DNA of 64,000 nucleotides, taken from Ectobius pallidus. Lineage: Eukaryota > Arthropoda > Insecta > Blattodea > Ectobiidae. Positions 20,776 to 32,722 of this stretch are shown in pieces; within the stretch, counting starts at the first letter, position 1; every line of letters begins with the position of its first letter. Location of the stretch: positions 148,693,042 to 148,757,041 of the forward strand of contig CAXKWD010000002.1 in assembly GCA_964059195.1 (NCBI GenBank). The letters run 5' to 3'. The translations under genes were made by a program, and so were the position numbers. A model generated the notes under the pieces. That model saw only the letters and a program-made list of their open reading frames with translations. It made no database searches and had not been told where the DNA came from.

Positions 20776-21636
20776 CAGTAAAACCTCTCTATAACGACCA
20801 TCGCTGGTTCCACGGAAAAGTGGTCTTTAAGAGGGGTGGTCTCTTAATAGGGGGAATGCATTTTTATGTCTTGAAACTGATAATAAAATAGAATAAATAC
20901 GGTACAATACAAAAGGTGTATTATGCAAGTTAACACACAGTTGATTATTACTTACTTTTACAGTATAACGGGGCAATGAATTCCAGGAAAAGAAATACAC
21001 GTCTATTTTCCCTACATTACATTTTGCTATTAGGACAATGAAAGAAACTCGACCGGCACGCTTCTTAGAATCGAGAATTTCAGAAATCCCCCTCATGTCC
21101 ACTGAATAAACGTTTTCATAAGGAATAGAATTACTCCTCCGAGTCACTGCGATCATGTAGATAATAAAGGCAAGAATTCTAAAGGGTATTGAAACAAGCG
21201 GGTAAGAGGTAAGAGATTGGAATCTGTCCTGTTGAAGCCGCGGTACTTGTACGCTGTCTACTGTAAGGTATTTCCCAGAAGGCGAAGAGGAAAACAGCCC
21301 AAAATCATTGTTCAACCATATTCTCATTTCTGTTCAATCACTCTTGTAAAAGTATTGTATTGAAAATTGAAGAGACGTCTTGCAGTGCCCACGTCAGTAT
21401 CTCTCTTCAAATGCTGATTAATGCCTATCATTGGAGTAAATGTTTTTACGATTTTGGTCGTTATAGAGGAGTTTAACGAAAATTAAACTCTGGTCGTTGG
21501 TCGGGGAGAGGGGTGGTCGTTTAATAGGGGTACAAATAACATTGGCTTTATGGGTTTTACTATCGGTTCCTAGAAAAATTGGTCTGTAAAGGAGGTGGTC
21601 GCTAAAGAGGGGTGGTCTTTAAGACAGGTTTTACTG
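20776..21636. mobile_element. pogo/Tigger-like non-autonomous element inside gypsy RT
   Basis: The left end cagtaaaacctctctataac and the right end ggttttactg are inverted. Internal copies of the end sequence (ggtcgttatagagga, gggtggtcgtttaatagggg, gggtggtcttt) lie in the last 200 bp. It splits the gypsy RT between 'GVIS' and 'PIFLVEK'. TA is present on the left flank; the right flank reads TC, so one copy of a TA duplication may have mutated. The 166-codon minus frame inside has no recognisable domain. Confidence 0.65.
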
Positions 21637-22780
21637 TCCCTATTTTTTTGGTAGAGAAAGGAGAGAACAATTTCCGGCCAGTTACTGATTGTAGATTCTT
21701 AAATACTAAAATTAAAATTGACTCAGTTCATCTGCCTGATATTCATTTGTCATTTGTTTGGTTCGGTAGGCAAAATATTTTACGTCACTTGACCTCAACC
21801 AGGCGTATTATCAGATTCCTCTATCACCTAAATCCAGGAAATTAACAGCATTTTGCACTGAGTGGAATATTTTAGAATTTACAAGAATGCCATTTGGATT
21901 AGCGACCGGAGAGCAAACACTTACTAGACTCGTGGACCAGATCTTTGATGATGTTAAATATGAGTTTGTATTTAATTATTTATAAGCTCTGGTTATTTAT
22001 TCGAACTCTTTTGAAGAACACATGGGCCATCTTTGCTTAGAGCTGACCAGGTTAAGGGAGGCTGGACTGACGGTAAACCCAGAGAAAATTACTCTTGGCA
22101 CTACTAGACTGTCCTTCTTGGGACATGTGGTTTCTGGTCAAGTGTTTCTATAGATCCAGAAAGAACTAAGGCTATTAGGGAATTTCTGTTCCCAAGGGAT
22201 CCCAAAGGTATCGCTAGATTCTTGGGCATGGTAATCTTTCCTAATCTTGCACCATTGAATGCACTGTGAAAGAAAAGTGTTAAGTTTGCTTGGGGAAAGG
22301 ATCAACAACAGACCTTCGAAGAACTGAAAAAACTAGTTATGAATCCCCCCTGCCTGATTTATCGAAGAAGTTTATTCTGCAAACGGATGCTTCTTTAGTC
22401 TCTTACAAAATTCAGCTGAAGGTTGGAGAGAAGAAACTTATGCTTCGATGACCTTAACGGAGCAAGAAAGAGTTTACTGTACTTATGAACTAGAAGCCTT
22501 GGCTGTGTTATTTGGAGTAGAAAAATTTAGAAGTTATTTGGAACATGTCAAGTTTGATTTGGAAACTGACTGCCAGGCGCTGAGCTGGGTGTTAGCCAAG
22601 CCATGATCCACTGGTCGTACAGCTAGATGGGCTTTCAGCTTGTCGGCCTTCAAATTTTCAGCCCGGCCCATCCGAGCTTCTGACAATCAGATAGCAGATG
22701 CACCTTCTCGTATGTTTACGCTCCCTGAGGTTTCTGTACAAATTGAGGGAAGCAATGGCGCAGATATTCAGAGGTCTCGG
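21637..22780 (+). pseudogene. gypsy reverse transcriptase/RNase H, remainder, heavily broken
   Basis: In shifting frames one reads PIFLVEKGENNFRPVTDCRF, a DLNQAYYQIPL block, MPFGLATGEQT, and an altered catalytic box (expected Y/F-x-D-D; here FNYL-stop). Next come SFLGHVVS, the RNase H connection ('WGKDQQQTFEELK') and further broken RNase H pieces to about 22700. Numerous stops; not functional. Confidence 0.7.
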
Positions 22781-22782
22781 GA

Positions 22783-23871
22783 TTGTGCTCAAGCGCTCAC
22801 ATCTTAACAGATCGCCTGTCTGGAAAAGGTCCAGATGAAGACAAATTAATTGCTGGCATTCTGTCAGAGTTTCCTTTGGCGTTTCAGTCTATTCACCAGC
22901 ACCAACAAAAAGATCCTGTTTTAGGACCCGTTCTTGAACAGCTACAAGCTGGCAAACGGATTGAGAGGTATGTGCTAAAAATGGAGTGTTATATAGTCCA
23001 CCTAGGGGATCTGTTCAATCTAAAATTGTTTCCCCTACAGTTCTGGTTGACATGGTCTTCCAGTATTTTCAAGTGTCCCCAATTAGCGGTCATTTGAGTC
23101 TGTTCAAAAAGAGGAATAATATCCGCCAATATTTTGTCTGGGCTGGCATGGAATCAGATATAAGACCTAGAATTCGGACCTGTCAGATTTGTATGGCTTC
23201 TAAACCTAATCAAGCCAGTAATGTTGGGTACCTTAGTTCTAATGTGTTAAAAGCTCCGTTAGATCGCCTATTCATTGACTATGTGGGTAAATTTTCCTGC
23301 TCGAGAAATGGTAATTTATATATTCTGGTTGCAATAGACTTGTTTACAAAATTTGTATGGTTATTCCCAGTTCGCGATGCAAATACTAGATATACCATCG
23401 AATCTCTCAAGAAGGTTTTCTCTGTTGTTGGCTTTCCGCGGAGTATTGTATCTGATAAAGCAAATTACTTCACTTCTCTAGCTTTTCGCCGTTTCTGATT
23501 TGACTTGGGCATTAGATATTTACCACTTCCCCTTATTATCCGCAACCATCTCGCGCAGAAAGAAACGTGCAGCTAAGAATTTACAGATTGCTCATGCTAA
23601 AACCGAGATTAGATATGATAGTAAAAGGAGGCCAGTTCCATTTCAGGTTGGGAGCGAAGTTTGGGTAAGAAATTTCCCTAGAAGTAATGCAGTGGCTCAA
23701 GTGGCAGGAAAAATGACACTCCGTTCTGTAGGTCCTTACAAATTAGTTAAATTTCTCACTCCTGTCACAGTGCTGTTGAAAGATGATTCTATTGGACACG
23801 AAAGGAGAGCGCATGTGCCGCACCTTAAAGGCAGTAAGAATCCTCATTTAAACAAACCAATTATTGCATAA
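22783..23871 (+). pseudogene. gypsy integrase, broken
   Basis: Segments run from 22783, with the main frame at 22986-23498. They show the zinc-binding region (GHLSLFKKRNNIRQYFVW, then TCQICMASK), core Asp in FIDYVGKF and second Asp in VSDKANYFTS. After a stop, a shifted piece contains an SPYYPQPSRAER-like block with the expected Glu. 23500-23871 then gives the C-terminal domain (VGSEVWVRN, VGPYKLVKF). About 30 residues of the core appear deleted near 23560. The HHCC-D-D-E order is complete in pieces but unusable. Confidence 0.75.
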
Positions 23872-23874
23872 TCC

Positions 23875-25919
23875 GTATCTTGGGGTATGTGCACAGGTTC
23901 CGACTGAGAAATTAGTGATTTGGTGTTATGTAAAGTTCTTGCTGTGTGCCTGTTATTGAGTAAAAATGTCTTTCTTGATAGGAAAATATTACGATAGTAA
24001 TGTTCTATTGGGCAATTAGGACTGGTTAATATGGAGTTTGAGACCCTCTTGCTCCTAACTGGGAGAAGCGGTGAAATTACGAATACGTCTAGAAGCCGCT
24101 CTGCTAATTTCAGTTTTGGAGATTGCGTTTTAGATATTTCATTGGGGATGGCTCCCAGGTAAATTCCGGAAAACCTGCGAGCTGGGCCCAATGATTTGTT
24201 TCCGTTGTGATTGAGGCATTCCGTGTGAGTACCCTTTGCCTGCTGTTTTTGTTTCCTTATGGGTATGGGTCTCGCCAGTTTGTCCTTTATTTGTGTCTCA
24301 TTGCATTCAGTAATGACGCTAAGTGCAGACGAGAAACATGAAGAGAGGAAAAAATGATAGTCCCTTTTTGCTTTGTGAAGTGCTCAATATACAATGAAGA
24401 GCAGAACTATGGTGAGAAAACAAAGAAAGGGTAAATAAAATTTCATGTTAAAGCTTCAATTAATTCCAATTTTGGCATGTGCATGTGATTTGTGTTCCGG
24501 TAGTCAACTTGTTTTCCTTGTTTCTCCTTGGGCTTCAAAAGTATTTGTGGGTCCGCGTAACTGCTGACCTCTTATCTCATTGCTGCTGTGAGGGCCTGTT
24601 GCTGATCATTCGGCAGATCTGGGTGACCCTCTGGAGATGTCCAGAGAAGTTGGTTCCCCAGAAGGAGACTGAACCCTTATGTAAAGCTGACTCTACCTGT
24701 AAGTCTACACTGCAAGCAAGCTGTGAAAGGATGAAGTAAGATATTTCCGAGCCGATGCATCTCACATCTTTCAAGAATGGGCGGGAAAATCAAATATGGA
24801 CAGACGGCTGAGCGAGTATGGAAGAGGTGGAGCACATGCAGAAATTCAGATGATTTAGGCTCTGAGCTGTTATGCATCTATAACTCATGCATGGCAGAGA
24901 AGAGCTTCAACTGGACTATCATGAAGCCTGCAATGTAAGCTCTTACCAGCGCAGCATTTCCTAACCTTCCTAAGAAAATCCTTCTTGTATTGCATTTCTG
25001 TCTTATGGTATTCATCTCCGTCACTTTAAACTCCATTCTTGTTTCGACTCACACTTTCCTCTTAACCAAAGATGTCTACAAAACATATTTGCCCCACCAA
25101 GTTTTGGTTCTCTCTGCTTGGTTCCTGCCGTAGCCTATTAGAAAAGGCTTACCTGCCCATAGAAACATGATCACTTGTGGCACACCGGCCTGTCTGTTTG
25201 CCTTTCACTTCTGCAAAGTAAGAGCCACAAAGACTATTAATTGTTGACCGTCTCAGATGTCTGTATTGGGAACCCTGAATACAATACACGTGATTGCCTG
25301 CATGGCTGGCTTGGCATCTCTTTCTTCCTAGCTGATGTGACTCATGCTGGACTTCGCTTTGGCTGTGCTGATGGTGTCACACTGGCACAATCTGATGTCA
25401 AAAAAGAACTTCATTGAAAAAGTAGCTGAGGACTTTATCTTTACTGACTTGCTGCAGCATTATTGTGTTCATAGGGTGGTGAAAAAAGAATAATGGCCTG
25501 TTAAAGTAAAATTTTTTGTCAGTGCAGTAATATTTAAACGGGTGTTCTCTCTAAGCTGCTTGCCCCTACCCGGGCAGGGAAGAAAAGAAAAAGGATGAAA
25601 TAGAGGAAGAAGTTTGTGTTTTCTTTATTCACGGTCAGAGCAAAGGCCTCCTCAAGACTGGACGGTGTAATTGAGGACATGGTGTGAAGTTCGGCGACCC
25701 ATAGAAACTCTAATTCAGAAGCTTATGACCAGGGAGTGATATAATGTTTATTATAAGGTCTATGACCTTATAATTCATTGGGAAGGGGAAAATGAGCCGA
25801 GAATTTGTCTCACGGCTCCTTCTTGCTCCACTCCACCTTAAAATTTAATATATATATATTTCTAATTAAGAAGGTAAAGATGGCGTTTATGCTGGTTGCC
25901 TTGTAAGTAGCGCCATTAA
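23875..25919. other. intron sequence, nothing recognised
   Basis: About 2 kb after the gypsy coding region, of which the first part is presumably its 3' region. Short frames at 23844-24191 (minus), 24479-24739 (plus) and 24577-24877 (minus) do not resemble known proteins. No convincing repeat ends were found. Confidence 0.4.
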
Positions 25920-26596
25920 CACTTTCCGCACCACGCCATCTTTCAGCGTTTTCATCCTGTGAACCGGGCGTTTTCTTCAGATTTTGTGATTTTTTTAAAA
26001 CATACAATATGTATTACAAAATAATGAATTACTTACTCATGAAGATTGAAACTTCCTCTTTCTAGAAATGATATTCTTTATTGTATTCACTCTCATATAA
26101 ATATATCACAGGCAAATAAATAGGCGGCTCTTTTGAGGATTTACTTTTTTCGGAAATAATTTTTTCAAGGTTTGAAGGGTTAAAAACCTATTTATTGCAA
26201 AAGTACTAATTAAAATTACTGAAACAATACATAATATAGAATTCTGACAACATTTTGGTTGCATATTGTCCAGTAATTAACACGTTTGTGATATTCTTGG
26301 ACATCTTCACGAATTCTAACCTAGCTTCTTGTTGATGTTTTGGTAATAGCAGTAGGCCGATATAAATTCGATAAAAAAAGTCGATATAAATTGATACAAG
26401 AATCGATAAGTGTATGAAGCACACACTGTTGGGAAGTTCATAAACTAAGCTTTGTGTTTATCTGTTCAAATCCTGTATTATACCAGTATTCTCCCATTGC
26501 TTAGCACGGGATCGTGCGCAACGTAAGGGATACGGTCTTGGTTCACGCGGGAGTAAAATGCGGAACGTATCACGTACAGGCATGGTGCGGAAAGTG
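25920..26596. mobile_element. piggyBac-like MITE, TTAA target duplication
   Basis: The ends are cactttccgcaccacgcc and, reversed, cactttccgcaccatgcc, flanked by TTAA at 25916-25919 and 26597-26600. 677 bp. It has no transposase frame; the 72-codon minus frame inside has no domain. Perfect TTAA plus inverted ends support piggyBac ancestry. Confidence 0.75.
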
Positions 26597-26714
26597 TTAA
26601 GGCCTAGTGGCTGATCTGGGAGCTGCGCAGCAGTAAAGTCGTTAGTTGTGGTTCAACCTTTGAGTTGTTTAGTGGGTAAGTGGTGGGCATTGATCTTCTG
26701 CTACTATGGCTATG

Positions 26715-27685
26715 GGGTCATTCCATATTAAATCAACAAATTTTAAGAAACTTTTTTGCTACACCATTTTTTATTTTGATGAAATTTGGTAGGTGATATG
26801 TAACAATCTTCTGAACCTCAAAACAAATCTATTTATACCTTTAAGAAATTTTACTCCTGAGATATAGGCATTTGTTTAGAAGACAAACAAGCAAAAAATG
26901 TAATTTCAGACTTATTTTCTGAAAACCGTAGAATTTATATTTGAATCAGCAGGATGATCAGGTAGGGCTCATTGGAAAGCTTAAAGAATGAACTTTTATT
27001 TGTGCAGAGTAAATTAGATTTAAGTTAAGTCTAAACAGAGGTTTTTAGAGTTCTAATCTTCGTTCATGAACTGTCGTTTTGAGTAATTTTAGGCATTAAA
27101 AACAATGGACTTGGAGTAACAGGCCAATGTTTGTCCCTGTTACACTTATATATATGAGGAGTATGTGTAGGGAAAAAAACTGAGCTGTTACTGGTGGTCC
27201 TTCAACCTGAAAAATTTACTTAAGCTTCAAATAAAATTTAATCATGCTTTTCCTCGGTCCCAAAAAATTATGTGGGACAGGTGATAAAAATCTGAAAATG
27301 CCCGGATGAGAAGCCCTTGTAATTTACTTTAAAATAAAAACAAAATCATTGTGTGACTCAAAGGGACAAAGGAGCTACAAGCCTTTGAAATATCAAGAAA
27401 ACAACACTTGACCGCTAATGAAAATGGGCTAAGCAGATAGGATAATTACAAACTAAATTTTCTTTAAATTTACATAAAATAAAAAACATTTATTTACAAA
27501 TGAGAATTTTCCTCAGTTATACAAATTTCTGATATTTTGTGATATTTTCTAGCAAATTTCCATATTTGATTTCTTTTTAAGCTACAATGATGGCAATTTA
27601 AAGTACTATATTTTCAACTATTATATTTAGAAACCATTCTCTTTCTGGTTTATTAGATGTAGGTAATGCATTAAACACTAAAAGC
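26715..27685. repeat. left terminal inverted repeat of the composite transposon
   Basis: About 970 bp, matched in inverted orientation by the segmented right arm. Landmarks present in both include ggtgatatgta, gagatataggcattt, acctctgtttagacttaa, aggaccaccagtaacagctcag and gtcaagtgtt. Divergence of several percent shows the element is old. Confidence 0.8.
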
Positions 27686-27699
27686 TGCATAAAGCTATT

Positions 27700-28580
27700 T
27701 AAGGTTACATAAATTAACCTTTTCTGCAAGTTAACCTTTTTCTTCATCAGGTCCTCTAACAGATACAAAATCCCTTTTCCCTGGCATCATGCCCGTTGTC
27801 GACCAATCCCGCACTGTATATGAGCTAAGCTAAACTAACTTAGCTTAGCTCACATACAGTGCGGGATTTCATATGTAGTCGTGCCGACAAAACTACATAT
27901 GGAATCTGGCACAACTATACATAAATCCATCACTGTATGTGAGCTAAGCTAAGTTGGTCGACAACCAGCATCATTCTGCTGTACTCATAATTTTCGTAGA
28001 AGTCTTGTACAGTTTTGACTGACTCTTCATCAAGTTTATTCGTAATCCTGTTCCCCTCAATCTGTGGCAAAATCCCGTTCTTTTTCACTAAATTCTTGAT
28101 TGGTGGACTAGGTATTGGCTGACATTAAACTCACTCCGAACTTTACTAATATTGCTAGGAGTTAACTTACAATGTTTACTTTTTCTTGAGTAGAAGATGC
28201 AACTTTCATTTTTTCTTTAAGCTTTTGAATCAGTTGCTCATACTCATTCGCTAAACCGGCATGCTGCATGTACATTGAAACATCCTCATTATCAGTTCAA
28301 ATCAAAAGATTTGCTTAACTTTCCTGTTACAGATTTGGCTATTTTACTAACTTTCTTTGTTAACATTGAGGTCTAGCTTCAACTGACAGCTTCTGCACCT
28401 TAACAGGAGAAATACCAAGAGCTGAACAAGCATCACTAACTGTTTCAACAAGAATGGTTTCAGGTTAATAAATGTCTCAGCATTCATCTTCACTGTCAGT
28501 ACCAGTATCTGTATCTTTTTGTAAACATTTTGTGCACAATACTTTCCCTGGGATTAATTTCAGCTCAGGACTGCATATGG
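27700..28580 (-). pseudogene. decayed transposon-borne gene of an unnamed invertebrate family
   Basis: In shifting minus-strand frames one reads SDACSALGISPVKVQKLSVE, a Lys-rich block with KLKEKMKVAS, and then NISKVRSEFNVSQYLV, KNGILPQIEGNRI and ESVKTVQDFYENYEYSRMM. After the 27791-27966 insertion it continues MPGKRDFVSVRGPDEE. I recognise this as a family of unnamed, multi-copy invertebrate and fish proteins with an HTH-like 'FxVSxYLVxxAR' block and an 'MMPGKxDxVSV' motif. Its location between long inverted repeats suggests it is the element's transposase or accessory protein. Name and catalytic mechanism unknown to me. Confidence 0.5.
27791..27966. mobile_element. 176-bp hairpin-rich MITE inside the decayed gene
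   Basis: The ends contain gttgtcgaccaa and, inverted, ttggtcgacaac. Nested hairpins inside use gcactgtat, gagctaagctaa and catatgtagt with their complements. The flanks ggcatcat (27783-27790) and agcatcat (27967-27974) form a 7/8-bp duplication, which with the short ends suggests hAT. It splits the 'MMPGK' codons of the host gene. Confidence 0.6.
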
Positions 28581-29660
28581 AAAATGTAATTGATATTTGT
28601 TTGAGAGATTTTTAATAGGTTTTGAGTGAACACTGTAGGGTTCAGAGCAAGACTGTCCATAAATTATGGAAGTAGCCTATCTGTCCAAAAATTTAGCCTC
28701 GTGAAATATTTTTCATAACATCACAATCAGTTCTAATTTAAAATAATGTTTTTTTGTTCTTCAGTGAACTCGGAAATAGTATGGAGTACTGAAGACCTAA
28801 GGTAAGATAATTTATGATATACCTCTCCTTTGAAGATGCCAGTACAACAAGAACACTCCATCATAATAATATACTGGTAACAATTTCAATAGCCAGTACT
28901 TAACACAAAATGACAATAGTAATAATTTAAAAAAGAAACTAATCAAAAGACAATGAAGCAAACACAACCTACTTGCTCTGAGTCAACTCAGTAAGTGAAT
29001 ATTGGACAGCATTGAACAGAGAGGCTGGATCATATGAAGCTATACATGTTCAAACATGACTTGGTCAGCAACCACACTCATGTGAACAGTGCATGACCAG
29101 AACTTAAATCCTTTAATAACAGTTAACATATAATACTTGGAGTATTCATCTCGTTACGCTGGAGCAGTGGCTTCATGAGCGGCAAACAACAAATCCACAA
29201 AATACAGGAATCTAATAGAACAGAACTACAAATTTGTTCCTTTTGCAGTCGAAACATTAGGTCCTTGGTGCACTGATGCTGTCAATTTTATTGATTCCTT
29301 AGGAAACCTTCTACAGTGACTAGCAATGCAGCGTGGAAATGCGGCCTCTGTCATGGGAACATTCTTACCTTCTTCCACTATGGCAGAAAGTTTTTACATT
29401 TTATAGTTTATTTTGATCAACAACTTATTGTTCTTATGAGTGTTTTGTTTGTGAACCAAGTAAACACAACTTAATGTCTCTGCATCAGTGAAATTTGGTA
29501 GGATAAAATATTTCTTTACAAACGTAATGTGCTAGCTACATAGAATAGGTTGCTTGATGGTTTGTTGATATAAAGTATGTTGTTCAATAAAAAAAAAATT
29601 AAGACTAGCTTAACAAGCTTTCTTAATATGATGCTATAAATAAATTTCAATATAGATCTA
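28581..29660. other. interior of the composite transposon, nothing recognised
   Basis: AT-rich sequence presumably belonging to the 5' part or introns of the decayed minus-strand gene. No motif, RNA gene or repeat ends could be identified. Confidence 0.35.
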
Positions 29661-30569
29661 CAGGGTCCGCCAGAAAAATGCATACACACTTTAAGAAACG
29701 AAACTATTTATTAGGTTTGTTTTTTAAATTTAAATACTAATCAAACATCTACCGGTAGAACTTCCTTAGTTCAGTGGTTACATTAGATATACAAAATGTT
29801 GGCCGTTGGCGGCCAGACACATTACTGAACGATGAGCGGTCGCCGCAGCTACGTCGGTCAATGTTTCAATGGAGATCGCAGCACATGCCACTGTAATCTC
29901 CTGGCGAAGTTCCTGCAACGTGCATGACTTACGTTGATAGACTTGATCTTTCACGGTTCCCCATAAGTAAAAGTCCATAGGGGTTAATTCTGGCTACCGT
30001 GGAGGGAACTCAATGGGCCCTCTTCGTCCAATCAGGATCGTCATCATTAATCACATGCAGTAACCGTGGAATGTAAGGTTTCCACTTAGTACCTTTCAGA
30101 ATTCGTCGTACACTTGTACTGCTAATCCCCACTTCACGCGCACATTGTGTAGCAGACTTTTGTGGAGAAGTAATAAACTTTTCCAACGCGAGATCCGACA
30201 AAGCAGGACTTGTAGCTGTATGCGATCTTCCTGATCTTCCTTTAAGAATATCACAAATCGCTCCATGTACCTCAAACTTGCCAATAACGTGTTCAATTGT
30301 TAGGCAGGTTGGGGGTTCTGTTTCAAACTCCCGCCTCCACTGACGCTGCACTTCAACGGCATTATCAAACCTGATAAACCACTTCAGAACGCATTTTGGC
30401 TGCTCGAACGTTAAGCATTCTCCAGCCATTTTGTTTTGTCACTGTTGTGTTGAAAGTAACGACATGTGTTGACCATACTACAAAATACTGGTAATATACT
30501 GGTAATATCCCGATACAATATCCCGATACAGTCTGACAAAGAGTGCATACATTTTTCTGGCGGACTCTG
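29661..30569 (-). mobile_element. mariner/Tc1-type element with internal deletion, TA duplication
   Basis: The ends cagggtccgccagaaaaatg and, reversed, cagagtccgccagaaaaatg are flanked by TA (29659-29660 and 30570-30571). Carries a transposase with an N-terminal helix-turn-helix half and a C-terminal tail but no DDE/D core between them. 909 bp. Confidence 0.8.
29778..30429 (-). pseudogene. mariner/Tc1-type transposase, catalytic core deleted
   Basis: Begins MAGECLTFEQPKCVLKWFIR at 30429. Residues 1-60 match the DUF4817-type helix-turn-helix ('F.NA.EVQR.WR..F...PPT.LTI'), then KGRSGRSH. A second helix-turn-helix follows at 80-125 (ATQCAREVGISSTSVRRILK). At 'NDDDPDW' the sequence jumps, in another frame, to IGRRGPIEFPP and ELTPMDFYLWGTVKDQVY. 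The first two catalytic Asp and their surroundings are missing, leaving only the third-Asp region (MDFYLWG). This deletion makes the transposase inactive; the element could move only in trans. Confidence 0.8.
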
Positions 30570-30799
30570 TATAATTCAATATATATAAGACTAGTGTTTA
30601 ATGCAGTACCAACATCTGAAAAACCAGGATAAGAATGGTTTCTACATACAAATAGTACATTACTTTACAGTACTTTAAATTGACATCAATGTAGCTTAAA
30701 AAGAAATCAATGTAGCTTAAAAAGAAATCAAATGTGGAAATTTGCTAGAAAATATCACAAAAAATCAGAAATTTGCATAACTGAGGAAAATTCTCATTT

Positions 30800-31056
30800 C
30801 CGGGGTGCGTGGGCAAAGAGAGTTAAGTCCACCATCCTAAACAATTGAGATATGTCCAAAGAGTTATAAATAAAAATGTTCTCTACATTTGTGTTATGTC
30901 CAGTAAGTCATATTCAAAATTGTACGGTAGTTATGGATGTGTACCTCATGGGTTTATCCATCTCTAAAGCTATGTTGTGCTGGTATGGTCTGTTAAGTCA
31001 CTCTAATTCTCAGTAACAAGAAAGTGGACTTAACTCTCTTTGCCCGTGCACCCCGG
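30800..31056. mobile_element. 257-bp MITE with CCGGGGTGC ends, ATTT duplication
   Basis: The inverted ends span about 33 bp (ccggggtgc, then tgggcaaagagagttaag), flanked by ATTT at 30796-30799 and 31057-31060. The left terminal repeat of the host transposon preserves a single ATTT at the empty site. Non-coding. Superfamily not assigned. Confidence 0.75.
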
Positions 31057-31687
31057 ATTTATAAATAAATGTTCTGTACTTTATGTAAATTTAAAGTACA
31101 TTTTGTTCGTAATTATCCTATCTGCTTAGCCAATTTTCAGTAGTGGTCAAGTGTTATTTTCTTGATATTTCAAAGGTTTGTAGCTCCATTATCCCTTCGA
31201 GTCACAAGATGATTTTGTTTTAATTTTAAAGTACATTACAAGGGCTTCTCATCCTGGCATTTTCAGATTTTTATCACCTGTCCCACATAATTTTTTGAGA
31301 CCGAGAAAAAGCACAATTTAAACTTTTTTTGAACTATAAGCAAATTTTCCAGGGTGAAGGACCACCAGTAACAGCTCAGTTTTTTTACTACACATACTCC
31401 TCATAAATAAGTGTAACAGGGAAAAACATTGGCCTGTTACTCCAAGTCCTTCATTGTTTTTTTAATGCCTAAAATTACTCAAAACAACAGTTCATGAACG
31501 AAGATTAGAGCCCTAAAAACCTCTGTTTAGACTTAACTTAAATCTAATTTAGTATGCACAAATGAAAGCCCATTCTTTAAGCTTTCCAATGAGCCCTATC
31601 TGATCATCCTACTGATTAAAATAGAAATTCTACGGCTTTCAGAAAATAAGTCTGAAATTATATTTTTTGCTTGTGTTCTAAACAAAT

Positions 31688-32601
31688 TAGCCCAGTCAAA
31701 TGTTACATCGGAACTTACATTAAATGAAGTATTAATGATTTTTGGAGGGGACTTTAGGACCATTACTGGGATCACAAATCCAGATTTGGAACCCTCAGAA
31801 ACCTGTGCTCGCTGAATGGCGGTCGAAATAAACCGGTTTTTTCGGACTTTTTTTCGGTTTTTCGATAATATCTCCTAAACTATGCGTTTTTTGAAAAGAA
31901 TATTTCTTAGCTTTTTTAAAGTAAATTAAATTGTCTAAAATATGAGATCAAAATAGTTTTTGTATGTTATATAGTTACCGAGATAAGGCTTTTCAAAGAT
32001 TGGCCTTTTTTTCCAAAAAGTTAAAATTTTAAGTTTTCTTCGTGTTTCGAACTAAATACCGGCAAAATGACACGTCCTAAAGAAATGTCAAGATAACATA
32101 AGTTGTAGGAAATTTAATAAGCTTTAATTTGAGCTATAGCTGGTTCTTGTAGCTCAGATAGTCTAGTCACAAATGACAAAAACCGAAAATATGAAAACAT
32201 GTTTTTTTGGGTGAAAGTTGAATAACATAGTTTCCTCCACCAACACCTTAATTTTTTTGGTAACATGTTGGCGGATAATGTCTTATAACTGTGTATAGAA
32301 ACTATTTTTATGTATATGTGTCTATGGGAGATGATTTTGCAGGGAAGAAAAAGGAATTTACTTTTAAACCAACAGGCATATTTAAACTATGTGTGAGGTT
32401 CCTGGTGTATGGTATGGGACCTGGGAAATCGAGGGTGGGGTGATGTCTTCATCCTCACTTGAAGAACTGTCATTCTGGGGTGTGGGCACATTGCGGCAGA
32501 ATTTTTCCCCTGCAGAAAGCGCACAAAGCTGAGCATTTCAGCCCAGTTTTGCGGCAGCTGCAGCTCCCAGCGCAGCCCATCTTGCACTTGCACGAGATCA
32601 G
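31688..32601. repeat. left inverted arm of PIN-like/CXC element
   Basis: Inverted copy of 34079-34995. On its minus strand it encodes a second copy of the Cys-rich tail (LISCKCKMGCAGSCSCRKTG, then LKCSALCAFCRG), which is more complete than the right-arm copy because about 40 bases are missing on the right. Contains several 'ctcggtaa' and 'gagata' words. Confidence 0.8.
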
Positions 32602-32722
32602 TTCCCCATTACTGACAAAATAGTTTCTATTAGCTGTGGGATTGTTGGAGACTATGAAGTCAATTGTTAAATTGCGAAGGAACTGGGAACAGAAGGAGTG
32701 GTTAATATAGAAAACCAGACAT

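Larger units (their letters stand above)
18177..23871 (+). mobile_element. decayed Ty3/gypsy retrotransposon with two nested insertions
   Basis: Gag, aspartic protease, reverse transcriptase and integrase pieces lie in canonical gypsy order on the plus strand, all broken by stops and frameshifts. Gag is interrupted by a ~460-bp MITE-like insertion (18507-18970). RT is interrupted by a pogo-type element (20776-21636). No convincing LTR pair could be matched by eye, so the element limits given are those of coding sequence. Confidence 0.8.

Noticed and set aside
20827..21327. 166-codon minus-strand frame inside the pogo-type element
   Set aside because: No recognisable transposase motif (no helix-turn-helix or DDE pattern); probably chance opening in a non-autonomous element.
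30600..31687. Separate transposon beginning near 31080
   Set aside because: The sequence is the right terminal repeat of the 26715-37614 element, matched inverted at 26715-27685.
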